A program made the position numbers and the translations under genes. A DNA stretch of 64,000 bases from Onchidella celtica (lineage: Eukaryota; Mollusca; Gastropoda; Systellommatophora; Onchidiidae), in contig OZ007580.1 in the NCBI GenBank assembly GCA_963931925.1, positions 733,001-797,000 on the forward strand, written 5' to 3'. The notes under the pieces are model-generated. The model ran no database searches. It saw only the letters and a program-made list of their open reading frames with translations, and was not told the DNA's origin. Shown one piece after another: positions 40,919 through 53,295 of this stretch; within the stretch, counting starts at the first letter, position 1, and each line of letters starts with the position of its first letter.

Positions 40919-41072
40919 ATGCCTTCCAGCAGTAGATTAGGAAGTTGCGATTGTTTTTCTACAGAGGAGGAAGAACAACACCTTCTCGGCTTCTCAACTT
41001 CTTGTACTTTGATTAACGACATCGTGGCTTCTTGGCTTCCCGACCTATTGGTACCTGCCGATACCTGCTGAT

Positions 41073-41614
41073 CTAACTGCGCAGTCAAGCCAGAGTAGAG
41101 AGGAAGAACCAGCCCCCAGATAGCGCCATACACCCCTAAAGGAGAGGTTTCCTTATGCTAAATGTACCCATGTGTTTTATAAAATGTGCTAGAAATTGAA
41201 TATTACGAAGCCTTTTAATTCTCATGTACTGATTTGCATTGATTTCATTCCACCGAAATTCACGTGAAATTGTATGACCTATGTTCCTATTATTATTGAA
41301 TGAATTAATAATTATTGTATAGATAAGCAATACAGATATCGTTTGTTATAACTTATAGAAGAGAGATAGTGTGTTTGTGCCGTGCCTATCACGGCTGGTG
41401 TCATAAGAAAGTTAGTGAGAGAAAGTGGAAACATCACAGCCCTCTGGGTAGTTCTTAGTTTATTCGTGAACTGTTTTGCGATCGGCCATGTTTGACAACC
41501 ATAATGTAATCGTTGGAAGAATGCATTGATTGAATACTTGCTTCTTGGGGGACACTGGCAGTTTTGGGTAACTTTATTAGATGGAAATACAGGGAAATAA
41601 GAGAGAGCGAGAGC

Positions 41615-41666
<52 letters not shown>

Positions 41667-43570
41667 GTGTGTGTGCGTGTGTGTGTGTGCGTGTGTGCTT
41701 GTTTTCGCTACGTTAAGAGGACAATTTCATGTTTGCACACTCACGTTAAGTGGACATACCCCGTTAAGTGGACGTCCACATAATGTTTTGAGGTCAAAAC
41801 CGTGTTTCCCGCCTTTTTTTAGATCACGTGACAAAATTTTGTACGGATTTGATGTGGTCCTTACAACGGCGCAATTTCCTGGTTTTCATACACAGCGTTT
41901 TACACACCGCGAGTGTATACCGAAAATTGGCCTGTCCATGTAACTACAGTGTCAAGTTGAAGTCGTGTGTATAGCTGTGTGTATGAAAGTCGGGGCCCAT
42001 CTTTTACGGGCTCAGACTGGCTCGGAGACGCAGGCATCATGGGGGAGGGGGAGGGGGTTACAGATATAATTGGGGTCATTTTCTAAAATTATGGAATTTC
42101 TTGTAACATTAGTTACATACAACGTGTACATGCACACAGCTTATTAATTTTGGCTAGAACAAGTTTCCAATAACATAATATAAGAATGTATTTTCTTATC
42201 CGTTTTCGGAAATTTGATAACAGTCTAGACAATGGTACGTGCATACATACTATTACTGAACATGGTTATGGACACACTTACAACATTCAAAATAGAAATA
42301 TTATATCTCATGGTAGAGGGCAACAAGGAAGCGATAGTAAGCTAGATGAATATGACAGATAGATTCTTTTATAGTATGTTCATGGAGAGGACGGTTGAGG
42401 GAAAGAAAGGCTTCTGTATCGTTCCCTTTCTGCTCTGATATGTAATAGTCTATAGCTTCGATGTGCTCTTTTGATTTGGTGGAACATTGGGTGGGGGTTA
42501 TCTTTTAGAATCGATGTTAGTTTCTTTCGACACGCAGTTACAAGCAATCTGTCAAGCCCACGCTGGAATCAGAAATCAGGGGTTCATCCAAAACTCAGAG
42601 CTCGTTTATAATTCAATTTCAACCAATAATCGAGACTATCATGCAGAAATGAATGGAATTATGTTTCACTGGCTGCTCTTCATGGTGAAGTGTTTAAGCC
42701 ACTCTCAATACTCTCATGAAAAAAGACTGGGTTTGATTCTGGGCCATGCCAGCGTGATACGAACTCGGATTTTTCTGCAGTTTGAGCGTTTCCTTGTCTC
42801 AGTGTCAGATCAAACGCCTATTCTTATTGTCTCCCAAAAATTTGGAGACCCTGCATGTATCCTGGCAATTTGAAATTGAAAGGTGTTTGCCATAAACATT
42901 TCAAGGACTCAAAATTCTCACACTCACACAACATAATGATCATAATAATATTCAGTGCTGCACCTCCATATCCAGCAAGAGTGGGAATGTAGTTCATTGA
43001 AATTACATATATTAATATTACACGTACGACATTTCATCCGCTAACTTTAGTGAACGCTCTGGCAGTCTATACCAACTCACGTTATTAAGCATGATCATTT
43101 GGACAGTGTAAGAGCACACACAGAGCTCAAACCCAGGCACTATTGAAGAGAGAGAGAGAGGGAGAGAGAGAGTAGTTTCAATAATATGAACGTTCTATAT
43201 CAAAATTAAAAATCCAAAGGCAATGGGCAAAACGCAGCGGTATGTTGTTGTTGTTGTTGTTATTGCGTTTGTTTTTGTGACTGTCATTTTAATGATCATA
43301 TAAACGTGTTTGCTTCGGTTCACGTCGCTGTGATTCATTCTTTGCTTTTGTTTTAATAAACCTCTTATTTTTTTAATGAGTCTTTGGTGATTCATTTTTG
43401 ATTGTCCACCTTTCCATATCTTTAACTGCTACCATTTCACCTAGCAACAATCGCAAACTACCTGAACGAGTGAAACGTTTTTTTTAATGTCGACATGGAA
43501 AATCGTCTGGTTAGTGGAAAACTGAGTTGAGTTACAAAATCGTCATGTAGGTCTTTGAAATTGAGGGCAA
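41073..43570. other. Intergenic sequence, no gene recognised
   Basis: Contains a (GT)n run at about 41616-41697, three ACGTTAAG(T/A)GGAC blocks at 41711-41775, a GA run near 43150 and a GTT run near 43245. A 128-codon frame (42487-42873) matches no family I know. Confidence 0.5.
41616..41697 (+). repeat. (GT)n microsatellite
   Basis: About 40 GT dinucleotides with occasional GC. Confidence 0.95.
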
Positions 43571-43576
43571 ATAGAA

Positions 43577-45318
43577 AGACTGATTGTTGAAGAGCACAAA
43601 GATTGATTGTTGAAGAGCACAAAGATTGATTGTTGAAGAGCACAAAGACTGACTGTTGAAGAGCACAAAGATTGATTGTTGAAGAGCACAAAGATTGATT
43701 GTTGAAGAGCACAAAGATTGATTGTTGAAGAGCACAAAGACTGATTGTTGAAGAGCACAAAGATTGATTGTTGAAGAGCACAAAGATTGATTGTTGAAGA
43801 GCACAAAGACTGACTGTTGAAGAGCACAAAGACTGATTGTTGAAGAGCATAAAGACTGATTGTTGAAGAGCACAAAGACTGATTGTTGAAGAGCACAAAG
43901 ACTGATTGTTGAAGAGCACAAAGATTGATTGTTGAAGAGCCCAAAGACTGATTGTTGAAGAGCACAAAGACTGATTGTTGAAGAGCACAAAGATTGATTG
44001 TTGAAGAGCATAAAGACTGATTGTTGAAGAGCACAAAGATTGATTGTTGAAGAGCACAAAGACTGATTGTTGAAGAGCACAAAGACTGATTGTTGAAGAG
44101 CACAAAGACTGATTGTTGAAGAGCACAATGACTGATTGTTGAAGAGCATAAAGACTGACTGTTGAAGAGCACAAAGATTGATTGTTGAAGAGCACAAAGA
44201 TTGATTGTTGAAGAGCACAAAGACTGATTGTTGAAGAGCACAAAGACTGATTGTTGAAGAGCACAAAGATTGATTGTTGAAGAGCACAAAGATTGATTGT
44301 TGAAGAGCACAAAGACTGATTGTTGAAGAGCACAATGACTGATTGTTGAAGAGCACAAAGACTGATTGTTGAAGAGCACAAAGACTGATTGTTGAAGAGC
44401 ATAAAGATTGATTGTTGAAGAGCACAAAGACTGATTGTTGAAGAGCACAAAGACTGATTGTTGAAGAGCCCAAAGATTGATTGTTGAAGAGCACAAAGAC
44501 TGATTGTTGAAGAGCACAAAGACTGATTCTTGAAGAGCACAAAGATTGATTGTTGAAGAGCACAAAGACTGATTGTTGAAGAGCACAAAGATTGATTGTT
44601 GAAGAGCACAAAGACTGATTGTTGAAGAGCACAAAGATTGATTGTTGAAGAGCACAAAGACTGATTGTTGAAGAGCACAAAGATTGATTGTTGAAGAGCA
44701 CAAAGATTGATTGTTGAAGAGCACAAAGATTGATTGTTGAAGAGCACAAAGACTGATTGTTGAAGAGCATAAAGATTGATTGTTGAAGAGCATAAAGATT
44801 GATTGTTGAAGAGCATAAAGATTGATTGTTGAAGAGCATAAAGATTGATTGTTGAAGAGCATAAAGACTGATTGTTGAAGAGCATAAAGACTGATTGTTG
44901 AAGAGCATAAAGACTGATTGTTGAAGAGCATAAAGATTGATTGTTGAAGAGCACAAAGATTGATTGTTGAAGAGCACAAAGATTGATTGTTGAAGAGCAT
45001 AAAGACTGATTGTTGAAGAGCACAAAGACTGATTGTTGAAGAGCATAAAGACTGATTGTTGAAGAGCATAAAGACTGATTGTTGAAGAGCACAAAGACTG
45101 ATTGTTGAAGAGCATAAAGACTGATTGTTGAAGAGCACAAAGACTGATTGTTGAAGAGCATAAAGACTGATTGTTGAAGAGCACAAAGATTGATTGTTGA
45201 AGAGCACAAAGACTGATTGTTGAAGAGCATAAAGACTGATTGTTGAAGAGCATAAAGACTGATTGTTGAAGAGCACAATGACTGATTGTTGAAGAGCACA
45301 AAGATTGACTGTTGAAGA
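43577..45318 (+). repeat. 23-bp minisatellite GATTGTTGAAGAGCACAAAGACT, about 76 copies
   Basis: Very homogeneous head-to-tail array; the 23-bp unit contains TTGTTGAAGAGCACAAAGA. It varies at GAGCACAAAG or GAGCATAAAG and GACTG or GATTG. None of the three - strand frames contains a stop, so three overlapping frames of about 590-665 codons arise from the array. They encode LFNNQSLCSSTI-type repeats and are not plausible genes. Confidence 0.95.
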
Positions 45319-45954
45319 CAGTGGCGTGGAGAGAGGGGGCACGGGGGGAGAGGGGGGCGATATCCAGCCAAAGAGTGAAATATAAAATTAAATTTTTCGG
45401 AATTTGAAATGATCGCTGTTAACTTGGTTGCACAAGTTGCCTTACAGTCCAGCAAACTGGTGTGAATATGAATCAGCGTTTTAATTAGTGAAACCAGACT
45501 ATACTTGTTTTGGGGCGTGCAGTCAAGGAACTGGCCACGGGCAGCACCAAAACCTCTTCATGCCAGTGGTTGAAGAATGCGGACACTTAAGGAACAAAGA
45601 CCGATTCACTGTGCTAATAAACTTATTTGTACATTATTTTTCTCTCTATTCATCCCTATTCTCTTCCTTTCTGTTCTGGTTTTAGATAGCATTCTGAAGA
45701 ATGACCTGATTGTAGAGTTTGATTGTAAAATCATGGTAAAAAATCATGGAATCCACAAGATTGGTTCTTACGATCTTATAGTACATGTAATATTTGAACA
45801 TTTGAACGATAATTATCAGTGAAAATCAAAATGTAACGAAACTTGGAATTGATACTGCAAAATCAACTGAAAGACTGTCATGTCTCACGTGTAGCGGTTT
45901 CAGTGTCTCTTGGTGGGTCCGTTTGAATGAAAGTATTCTTGTGGCTGTTGTTTT

Positions 45955-46230
45955 AAGTACGTACGCACCCCCAAGCTTTTTCCGCTGGGGGCGCGTGCGT
46001 GTACTTACCTACCCTTAACCCCGTCCATTTCCTCAACCCTAAATCTTATTGAATCTCTAACCCTACCCTCTACCTTTCAACGGAAAAACGAGGAAAACAA
46101 AAAGAAAATTTGAAAGACTAGATAGGCTACGGTAGCTGTTGTTACGAGTATTTCAGGAGGAGCTCTCTGGCTCTGGGGTCACAACAGGCTTTAAAACACG
46201 CCCCGCTGGTGCAAAAAACGTGTTGGGCAT
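45955..46230 (-). mobile_element. MITE copy 1 (AAGTACGTACG termini)
   Basis: Starts AAGTACGTACGCACCCCCAA. It is the reverse-oriented counterpart of 50287-50589, sharing TTAACCCCGTCC, CAACCCTAAATCTTAT, GAGGAAAACAA, GGGAGGAGCTC-type and GTCACAA-AGGCTTTAAAA blocks. Its distal terminus is degraded. Confidence 0.75.
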
Positions 46231-46235
46231 ATAAT

Positions 46236-46316
<81 letters not shown>
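46231..46316 (+). repeat. (TC)n microsatellite
   Basis: About 85 bp of CT dinucleotides directly after MITE copy 1. Confidence 0.95.
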
Positions 46317-46317
<1 letters not shown>

Positions 46318-48313
46318 GTGTGGCCCTCTCCGTCCTGTCTTTCTCTGTCCTTTACTGTCAACGCCATTGTCTGAGGGAAATAACCAAGACAACAAGTTAA
46401 TTCTGCACTAACTGCTGTCTGTCAGTCACATCAGCCAGGCAGGAGCAGAGCAAACATTTAATTAGAGTAAATTTGTATTATTGGCGAATTCGCTGCCATT
46501 AAAAAAATCAACTGAAAAAAAAAAATACCTTGATCCAGTTAAAGATAATTTTTTTTTTTTTTTTTTAAACAGTAGCCTTAATAACTTGATGCTGTAGCGC
46601 TAGCCTACATTATTGTCTGCTCTCGGCATTATCAGTTCTAATACTGCTCAAGGGCTGTAGGAAACATGATTGGGGGGGGGGGGGGGGGAGAGAGAGAAAG
46701 CTAATGGGGCCGCAGCAGATTTTCCCCTGAGTTAAAAATGTATTGAAAAAAAAACAAAACGTTGCATTACTCAAAACCCCACATTACATCAGAAACAAAC
46801 AAGAAAACTGCACCAGACATTTTAAACAACTAAAAGTAACCTGGAATACCTTTATATTTTAAGAATTTTGTTTCTTTTTGTTTCGCAAAAACTTGGCAAA
46901 AGGCAAATTGAATGATGTTTAAAATAGCGGAATATATTTGATCGAGACGACAGGATAAGTAAGAAGAAATGACTGCCGCAATAGTATCACAAAACATCAG
47001 CTCTGTGCTAGCTTTGTATTTTTTTAGCAGATTAAAAACGCCCGTATGATTAAAGTACCTTAAAATTATTATTTGATGCGCTTGGTCTATAGTCAATTTT
47101 ACGCCTTCCTTCCATTTCTTCATTAAAATAAATAAAATAAATAAATTTTTTTTGCCCACAGATTACATAATAACTGTTGTTTTTTTTTAAAATACAGATT
47201 TGTGGAAAAAATGAATAAATTGTGTTCAACCGTTTTGGAGTCTTCATTCTTTGAAATTTTGTTCCTTGACTTATTGTGCTGAGTTTATTTCAAAGAGACG
47301 GAACTATGAAAAATAATGCAAAGGAGAGTTAAATAATAAACGGCAATGAATTACACGCTACTGGATGGGTTAAGATAACTTTAAGATCGAAACTGGAAGT
47401 TAGTAAAATCTGCTCGGATTCTCCGTCCATCAGGCAACGTGACTGGAGGTAAAAGGCTTTTCGAGTGCTCACGTGAACTGTCCTTATAAAGGGCAGTTGT
47501 CAAAGACGTCTGGAATTTTGGTTTCTTCAACAGTTTTTCTCAGAGTTTACTATCACTAAAGCCACATGTCACATGACCACAGAGAGAATCCCAACAATTT
47601 TTCTGTTTTTGCTTTCCTTTTGTCTGTCCCTGTGTTTCTGCATACCTTCAGTTTGTCTGTCTGTTTCTGCCTTCTGTCGGTCTATCTTTTTGTGTCTGAG
47701 TTCCTTCGGTCTGTCTCTCTGTCTGTCCGTTTCTGAGTTCTTTTTGGTTTGTTTGATCGTCTGTCTATCTGTCTGTCACAATTTCTAACCCACCATGATC
47801 CAACCATCATCACGGGATAGGTTGGAGTAGTCGATGTACAATGTGTATGTACGTGTGATTTTTGGTCAGGCTGTTTGCTTTGTATCTCTGCCATCCATAA
47901 GAAAAAGATGAAAGGCAATGGCCCACTGAGATAAATATGTATTCTTAAATGTTCTCTTTTCAATATCTATACTAAGGCAAATCAGAAACATAATACATGT
48001 ATACTACACCCACACAAACTTTCCGTGAAGTGGCCGTCACTTGCAGAGCATAGAAACAATGTTAACATGTGGAACGAAAAAACAATTTCGTTTTGCAAAC
48101 TCCAGCATTAAAAGACTACCACTACCACCCCCCACCACCACAACAAGATCATATTTTTTCATTCTATGAAGTAACACATGATGAATATGATACATTTAAA
48201 TATGAGTCTCGCAATACAAAGGGAAAAAACAACAACAACAACAAAAAACTGTACACCTGCTGTTCCTATCAGCTGTGCCTGAGGTTTCACACAACCTCCT
48301 CTTCGTAGATTAT
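46317..48313. other. Intergenic sequence, no gene recognised
   Basis: Poly-T, poly-G (about 46672-46689) and CTGT-rich stretches (47620-47780). Nothing coding was recognised. Confidence 0.5.
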
Positions 48314-49539
48314 TGTCACGAGCAGAGTTAGGGTCTTGGGGATGTTACGACTGCACGAGAGGCAGCTAACTCACACTCGGACACAACCACACAAGAAAAG
48401 TATTAAATAACTAGAACGTATATATGTCAGGCCGGTCAGGCCATAGTTTACATAAATATTAATAACAAAACAAAAGACAATAGGGGTATATATTCAAACC
48501 AAAAAAACTCTAATTAATAACTTAACCAATGATATTCATGTAACTATGGAGGTACTGCAATCAATAGCAAATAGGTATATTATACGAAACTAGATATCAA
48601 TTTAAAGTGACAGTTGAGTCGCCACTGGCCAGTCGCCAGGCAAACTCTCCCTAAATCATATGGGCTTGAGTGTTAGGAGAGCCCAGTATGTTCAACGCCT
48701 ACAGAAGCACTCTTCGGCTTGTAGGTAATTTAAGCAGTTGCCAAAAGACTATATTTTATGCACAATCACTATTCAATTCATCAACAATGTGCTATATTAT
48801 TCCAATCATACTATGGCAATAGATCTATGATACAGGACACTCGTGGTCGAGTGCCAGCTGGGGTTTCCTTAGTCTTCCTATGAGGCTGTAGTTCTCTCTC
48901 TATCTCCGATCTCTATTATGCTTGAATAAATAAGATATAGTACCATTGGTCACCCCTACTGGTAGGCGCGAACATCAATATAGCGCAGCGTGGGCTTTCA
49001 AAGGTCAGCCCACTCAGACCTTTCTTTCTAGAGCTCAGTCAGTCCGTTAGCAAGGACTTCTTGTCTTCAAAGCACACAGTTCAGGTACTGGCCAACCGGA
49101 GATACTTCACGACACGATGCTTCTGCTCGTCTGTATTCACCAAATCTGAACGTTACACGATGTCTTATACTATCTAACTACCCAGCGTGCTAGTCCGCTG
49201 GCCCAATTAGTTCAGCTATCTCATAGGTCGAAACCTCCCACCATTTTAATTGTAGTAATACGTCTGCACTATTCTACCAGCCAGTTAACGTGCAAAACTT
49301 GTCTAGTCATAATTAACAATGTCAACTAGCCCCACCTTGTTTCACCCCTACTCCATTACTTATTAATCACGAACATTAAAACCGACAAGCGTGAATCTAA
49401 CAGTTTAACTTTACATTTATTTACTCACCAACTATAATTCGCGAGGGCCGTTCAAGGCCACCAGCCAATTTCTCATGGCCCTGGTAAACAACAACAACTC
49501 ACTCTCTGCGTGAGTTTTAACAACATCCGAATCATGACA
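48314..49539 (-). mobile_element. Solo LTR E (1.2 kb) with perfect ATTAT duplication
   Basis: The + strand starts TGTCACGAGCAGAG and ends CCGAATCATGACA; read in reverse it begins TGTCATGATTCGG, like LTR A's TGTCATGATCAC. ATTAT at 48309-48313 and 49540-49544 is a perfect 5-bp duplication. Length matches LTRs A-D, but the interior is diverged. No internal coding region is attached. Confidence 0.72.
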
Positions 49540-49995
49540 ATTATTATAAAGTCAAACTTTACTCTCAAGAGAGACAACCACATTAAAGCGAGTTAATATC
49601 CAGGCCATTCATTATTAACTCCCCTAGGTCAGGAAAGGTATTAAAAATACAAATCTATAGGAGTTATGAAGCAAACCAGGACATTGAGATAAAAAGAAGA
49701 GAGATTTTTCTGACTGAATCGTTTTCTCTAGATAAAACAACATTAAAGAAGGGTCTGGTTCAGCTCGGTGAGTCCGTGGCAGACCTACATTTTGGGACCC
49801 TGAAGCTTGAACTGTTATGGAGCCCCTTCACAACCAGCAACAATAGAGCAACATCCAAATTTCAATCATTAAGAAGTTTCTTTAGGGCCGCTCTGGGACT
49901 TGGGGCCTTGAAGTTTCCTAGCTGATCCCGCTACTGGGGTGAGTGCACTTCAAGTAAGGAAGTTACTAGACTCAACAAAACAGCCCAGACAAGGT

Positions 49996-50196
49996 GGCTT
50001 CGGATTCGTTTCATTTTCGGCTCGCTTTCGATATGTTTGCCGAATGACGCCATGCTCAGCTCTCCGAACAGCCGCGAAGACGTCAAAAACCTTCACAGAT
50101 CCTTATAAAGCGCACAGTGCTGCCGCTTCTGTCTCGTTTTGTCGTCATTCGGCAAAACTATCAAAAGCAAGCCCAAGGCAAAGCGAATCCGAAGCC
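49996..50196. mobile_element. 201-bp MITE with GGCTTCGGATTCG inverted termini
   Basis: The left end GGCTTCGGATTCG...TTTGCCGAATGACG is mirrored by CGTCATTCGGCAAA...GCGAATCCGAAGCC. Arms are about 58 bp, imperfect. No duplication was certain. Confidence 0.7.
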
Positions 50197-50286
50197 AATG
50201 TGTTTGGGATCTTAGAGTGAGCTGTGAGTAAACCTTTAGCGTTGTCCCATTTTCTCATTTTGAAAAGGATAAACTGTTAGTGTTAC

Positions 50287-50589
50287 AAGTACGTACGTCC
50301 CCCAAAGTTTTCTTTACGCCAGCGGCATATGTATTTTAAAGCCTTTTGTGACCCAAGAGCTACGGAGCTCCTCCCGAAATGCTCCTTGGCAACAGTCTTA
50401 ATTAATTATCACTAATAATTCGTACATATTTTCTTGTTGTTTTCCTCGTGTTCTTGTGGTTGAAAAGGTAGGGGGGGGGGCAGGGCTAGGTATTCGATAA
50501 GATTTAGGGTTGAGAATGAGGACGGGGTTAGGGATAGTCTTTATACATACGTGTCCCTAGCGCAATACACTTGGGGTGCGTACGTACTT
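50287..50589 (+). mobile_element. MITE copy 2 (AAGTACGTACG termini), complete
   Basis: Inverted ends AAGTACGTACGTCCCCCAAA and TTGGGGTGCGTACGTACTT, 303 bp, non-coding. The same family as 45955-46230 in opposite orientation. T-T-A-C and T-T-A-T outside the inverted ends leave open whether TA is the duplicated target. Confidence 0.8.
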
Positions 50590-52690
50590 ATAAAAATAAA
50601 AAAATAGTGGTGGGAGTAATTCACTGTGGTGCAGTTCTTGGAATACACCTCTATCTGGCGAGAACTACGTGTGTCCTTGTTTAAGTACATTTCTTTGTTG
50701 TCTGTGGCCTTTATGTTATCCTGGTTCTGTGGTTTTGATGTTGGAGCTCCTAAATATTTTGGTCACATGGTGTCTTTTTGCGCTTTTCTCTCTATTGTTT
50801 TTGCCATTCGTTTATTTTAAATGGCCAGTTATGTCCCCCTTGCTGTGTTTTTCCTTGACCTACTTTGATTTTTCTCTCTGTTCTTTATCCACTTTTTGGC
50901 TGCTTTATCTGCAACGAAAACCGTTGACTTTGTTGAAGTATATTTAATGGCCTATTGTAAACTTAATTGTCTAAAGCCCCTTTTCGGGGGTGGGGTGGGT
51001 GGTGGAGGAGGGTGAATTAATACAACGCTACGAGTCTTGTACCATTTACTGCGCGTTTAACATGAGAAAATCTATTAGAACTAGAAATGATGGAAGAAAT
51101 TTCAAAAGATGAACTTAATCTTTCCTAAAACAACGGCCGTGTCACATAGAACAACTTTTGCAAGCTTTCAAGGGTCGATGTGCTAGGGAGTCTTTTCTAG
51201 TTTTGCCGTGAATTATCTATTTGATAACTCTATGTTGGCGGTAAAGGATTATTTCTGATAGCACGTCAATCATGCTGTTGTTCTCAACTCTTTGTTTTCG
51301 GAGGATGTCTGGCCCTGGCATCAGTACCTCTCTTGTTCTGGACTACCAAATTGCCAGAGATCTTTGCCCTGCACGTCGGGCACGCGGGCCATCCAAGTTT
51401 TTCGTCCGTGTCCAAGAAGGTTAGTGCTCGATCCTATCTATATCTACCATAGGAACAGGGACAGGAATTTTCCCCAAAACATGCTGTCGTTTGACGTCCC
51501 TGTTCTACTCGTCTATGGCTGTGAAGGATGACAGGGGGGGGGTGTCAGTGGCGTTGCCTTGGGGAATAGGGAGGGGAAAGTCTGCCTTTCATGGCTTCCA
51601 TTTATGTTTTAGAAAGTTTTAACCATTTTCTGCTGTATTTTTATTTAGATATTGCTGGTTAATTTGGCATCCCCTTTTGGGGAGTATTATTACTCATGCT
51701 CCTAATCAGTACCGTTTTCTACTTTGGAGCCATCTGTGTATGCCACTGGTCCTTCATATTTGTGCCCGTGGAGAAAGGGTAGGGCACAAAAGAACATCGG
51801 GGAACAATAGTCCTAACAGCTGCTCGTTTGACCCTGAGAGGAAAGAAGTTCTGGCATAATTCATCTGTGGTTATATCCGCGGTGTAGCAAGACCTGTATA
51901 CGGTAAATGGAGCTAGGTTGATTTTCTGTATTTGTTATCTTCTAATGTACATACTTTAATGGAAAACTCAGTCATAAGCTGTGGGGGGTCAGTGTAATTA
52001 TGTTGCATGGGAAACTGTAAAATAATCCTAAACTACATTAGATGCAAGAAAAAAAAAAAAAAAAAGCATGGACTGGCTTCAGAAGATAAGGAAAAAGTAA
52101 TTGCAGCATACCAGGGGACGCAATTCATAAATTGGTTTGTTTTATCTTTTTTTTTTTCAGGCACAGGAAGATGAAAAGTCAAGAAATTTACCACAATACA
52201 TTTATGGCTGTTGAGTAACGAACAACTGTTGTGCTGTTTTAAAAGAACTGTAGCAATTCATGGTCACCAGTGAGTGTAAAGACTTCATTTAGTTCCAAGA
52301 TAGTTAAAGTCGAGAAAGATAATTATGTACAAAGCTCTCATATAAACTCCAAACATACACATAAAAACATGTTTACAGTTTTTTTCTTACGCATGTTAGT
52401 TTAATTAGTTTAAATATGCATGTATGTGCATTTCAATTTCACATCCACCAAACTGTAAGAATATGGACAATGCCTTGTTAAATACATGTTCAGTAAGCAC
52501 ACTGACTTAGGGTTTCAAAATATGTATGTTTCCCTTCTAAGACAAGTCAAACACTAGACTCTCACATTCTGAAGTTTGCATAAAATACAATCCAAATCCC
52601 ACGCTCATTCATCCCATGTGAACTGTTATTGTTGTGTAACACAACTTTGATATGAGATATTTAGATATTCAGTCACACCGTGGTCAAGAG
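50590..52690. other. Intergenic sequence, no gene recognised
   Basis: Short open frames only; no family recognised. Confidence 0.45.
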
Positions 52691-52863
52691 CAGGGGTTAC
52701 CAAACTACGGCCAGCGGGCTGGATCCGGCCCGCCATGGTACTTGATTTTTGTTTATAAAACCAGGAATATCTAGTGCTACAGGATGGACAATTGTTTATG
52801 CGGCCCGCGCTTGTAAGGCTGTCAGTTATCTGGCCCTCTGTGAAAAAAGTTTGGTGACCCCTG
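52691..52863 (+). mobile_element. hAT-type MITE (173 bp)
   Basis: Terminal inverted repeats CAGGGGTTACCAAACT and AGTTTGGTGACCCCTG. Interior GC-rich blocks (GGCCAGCGGGCTGGATCCGG, CGGCCCGCGC) are typical of non-autonomous hAT elements. Flanking octamers GTCAAGAG and GTCTATAG agree at six of eight positions, as expected for an aged 8-bp duplication. Confidence 0.82.
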
Positions 52864-52866
52864 GTC

Positions 52867-53295
52867 TATAGGCAAGATGCTCGCCTCTCACGCCGAAGGT
52901 ACTGGTTTCAAATCCCAGTTGGTGCAAGCATGTTGAAATTTTGGGATTTTTCTCATATTTTCCTGTCCCTGAACCCATGGGAGGTAAAATCAAGCACCTA
53001 GTCTTCTCGGATAAGAATGAAAAACTCGGAGGGCCTGTGTGCATGTTGTGCACGTTAAAGATATCTTGGCAGTTGGACATCGGAAACAGCAGGCCGAACA
53101 GGCTGCTGCCTGCGGCAAATTAAATAAAATTCATCCCTACCACTCCCCCTCCCCCCCCCCCCCCAAAAAAAAAAACCCACCGACCGGCGCTGCACTGTGG
53201 CGACGGCATGCCTACTCCAGTTGTAACTGGGCTGCAATGGCACAAAGGCAAATTTCCCCAATGGGCTTGAAGAAGTACACAAAATACAAATTTTT
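52867..53295 (+). mobile_element. tRNA-derived SINE-like element
   Basis: GCAAGATGCTCGCCTCTCAC followed by GGTTTCAAATCCCAG resembles a tRNA-derived head with a pol III B box (GGTTCAAATCC). Then a body carrying GTGCACGTTAAAGATATCTT and GGCAGTTGGACATCGG, a type of block common in mollusc SINEs. It ends in mixed C/A-rich and A-rich tracts; the exact 3' end is unclear. Confidence 0.6.

Larger units (their letters stand above)
38379..41072 (+). pseudogene. Short leader frame of an LTR element, split by a Penelope-like insertion
   Basis: An ATG frame starting near 38382 (MNIRHGVSMEVMPSS) is broken at the 13-bp duplication ATGCCTTCCAGCA. It resumes after the second copy (40919-40931) with RLGSCDCFSTEEEEQHLLGF, stopping at 41072. 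Removing the insertion and one duplicate would restore one continuous frame of roughly 65-70 codons. Identity as the start of a gag-like protein is inference from position after the LTR. Confidence 0.4.

Noticed and set aside
42487..42873. 128-codon + strand frame
   Set aside because: No recognisable domain, ordinary composition and no splice signals. Kept as intergenic.
43458..45455. Three overlapping 590-665-codon frames on the - strand
   Set aside because: All three frames of the 23-bp array are open, so openness is a property of the unit and not evidence for a gene.
49939..50220. 93-codon + strand frame
   Set aside because: It coincides with a 201-bp inverted-repeat MITE.
52867..52940. 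Genuine tRNA gene
   Set aside because: Only a B-box-like block and a rough tRNA outline are present; the acceptor stem does not close, and a SINE body follows.
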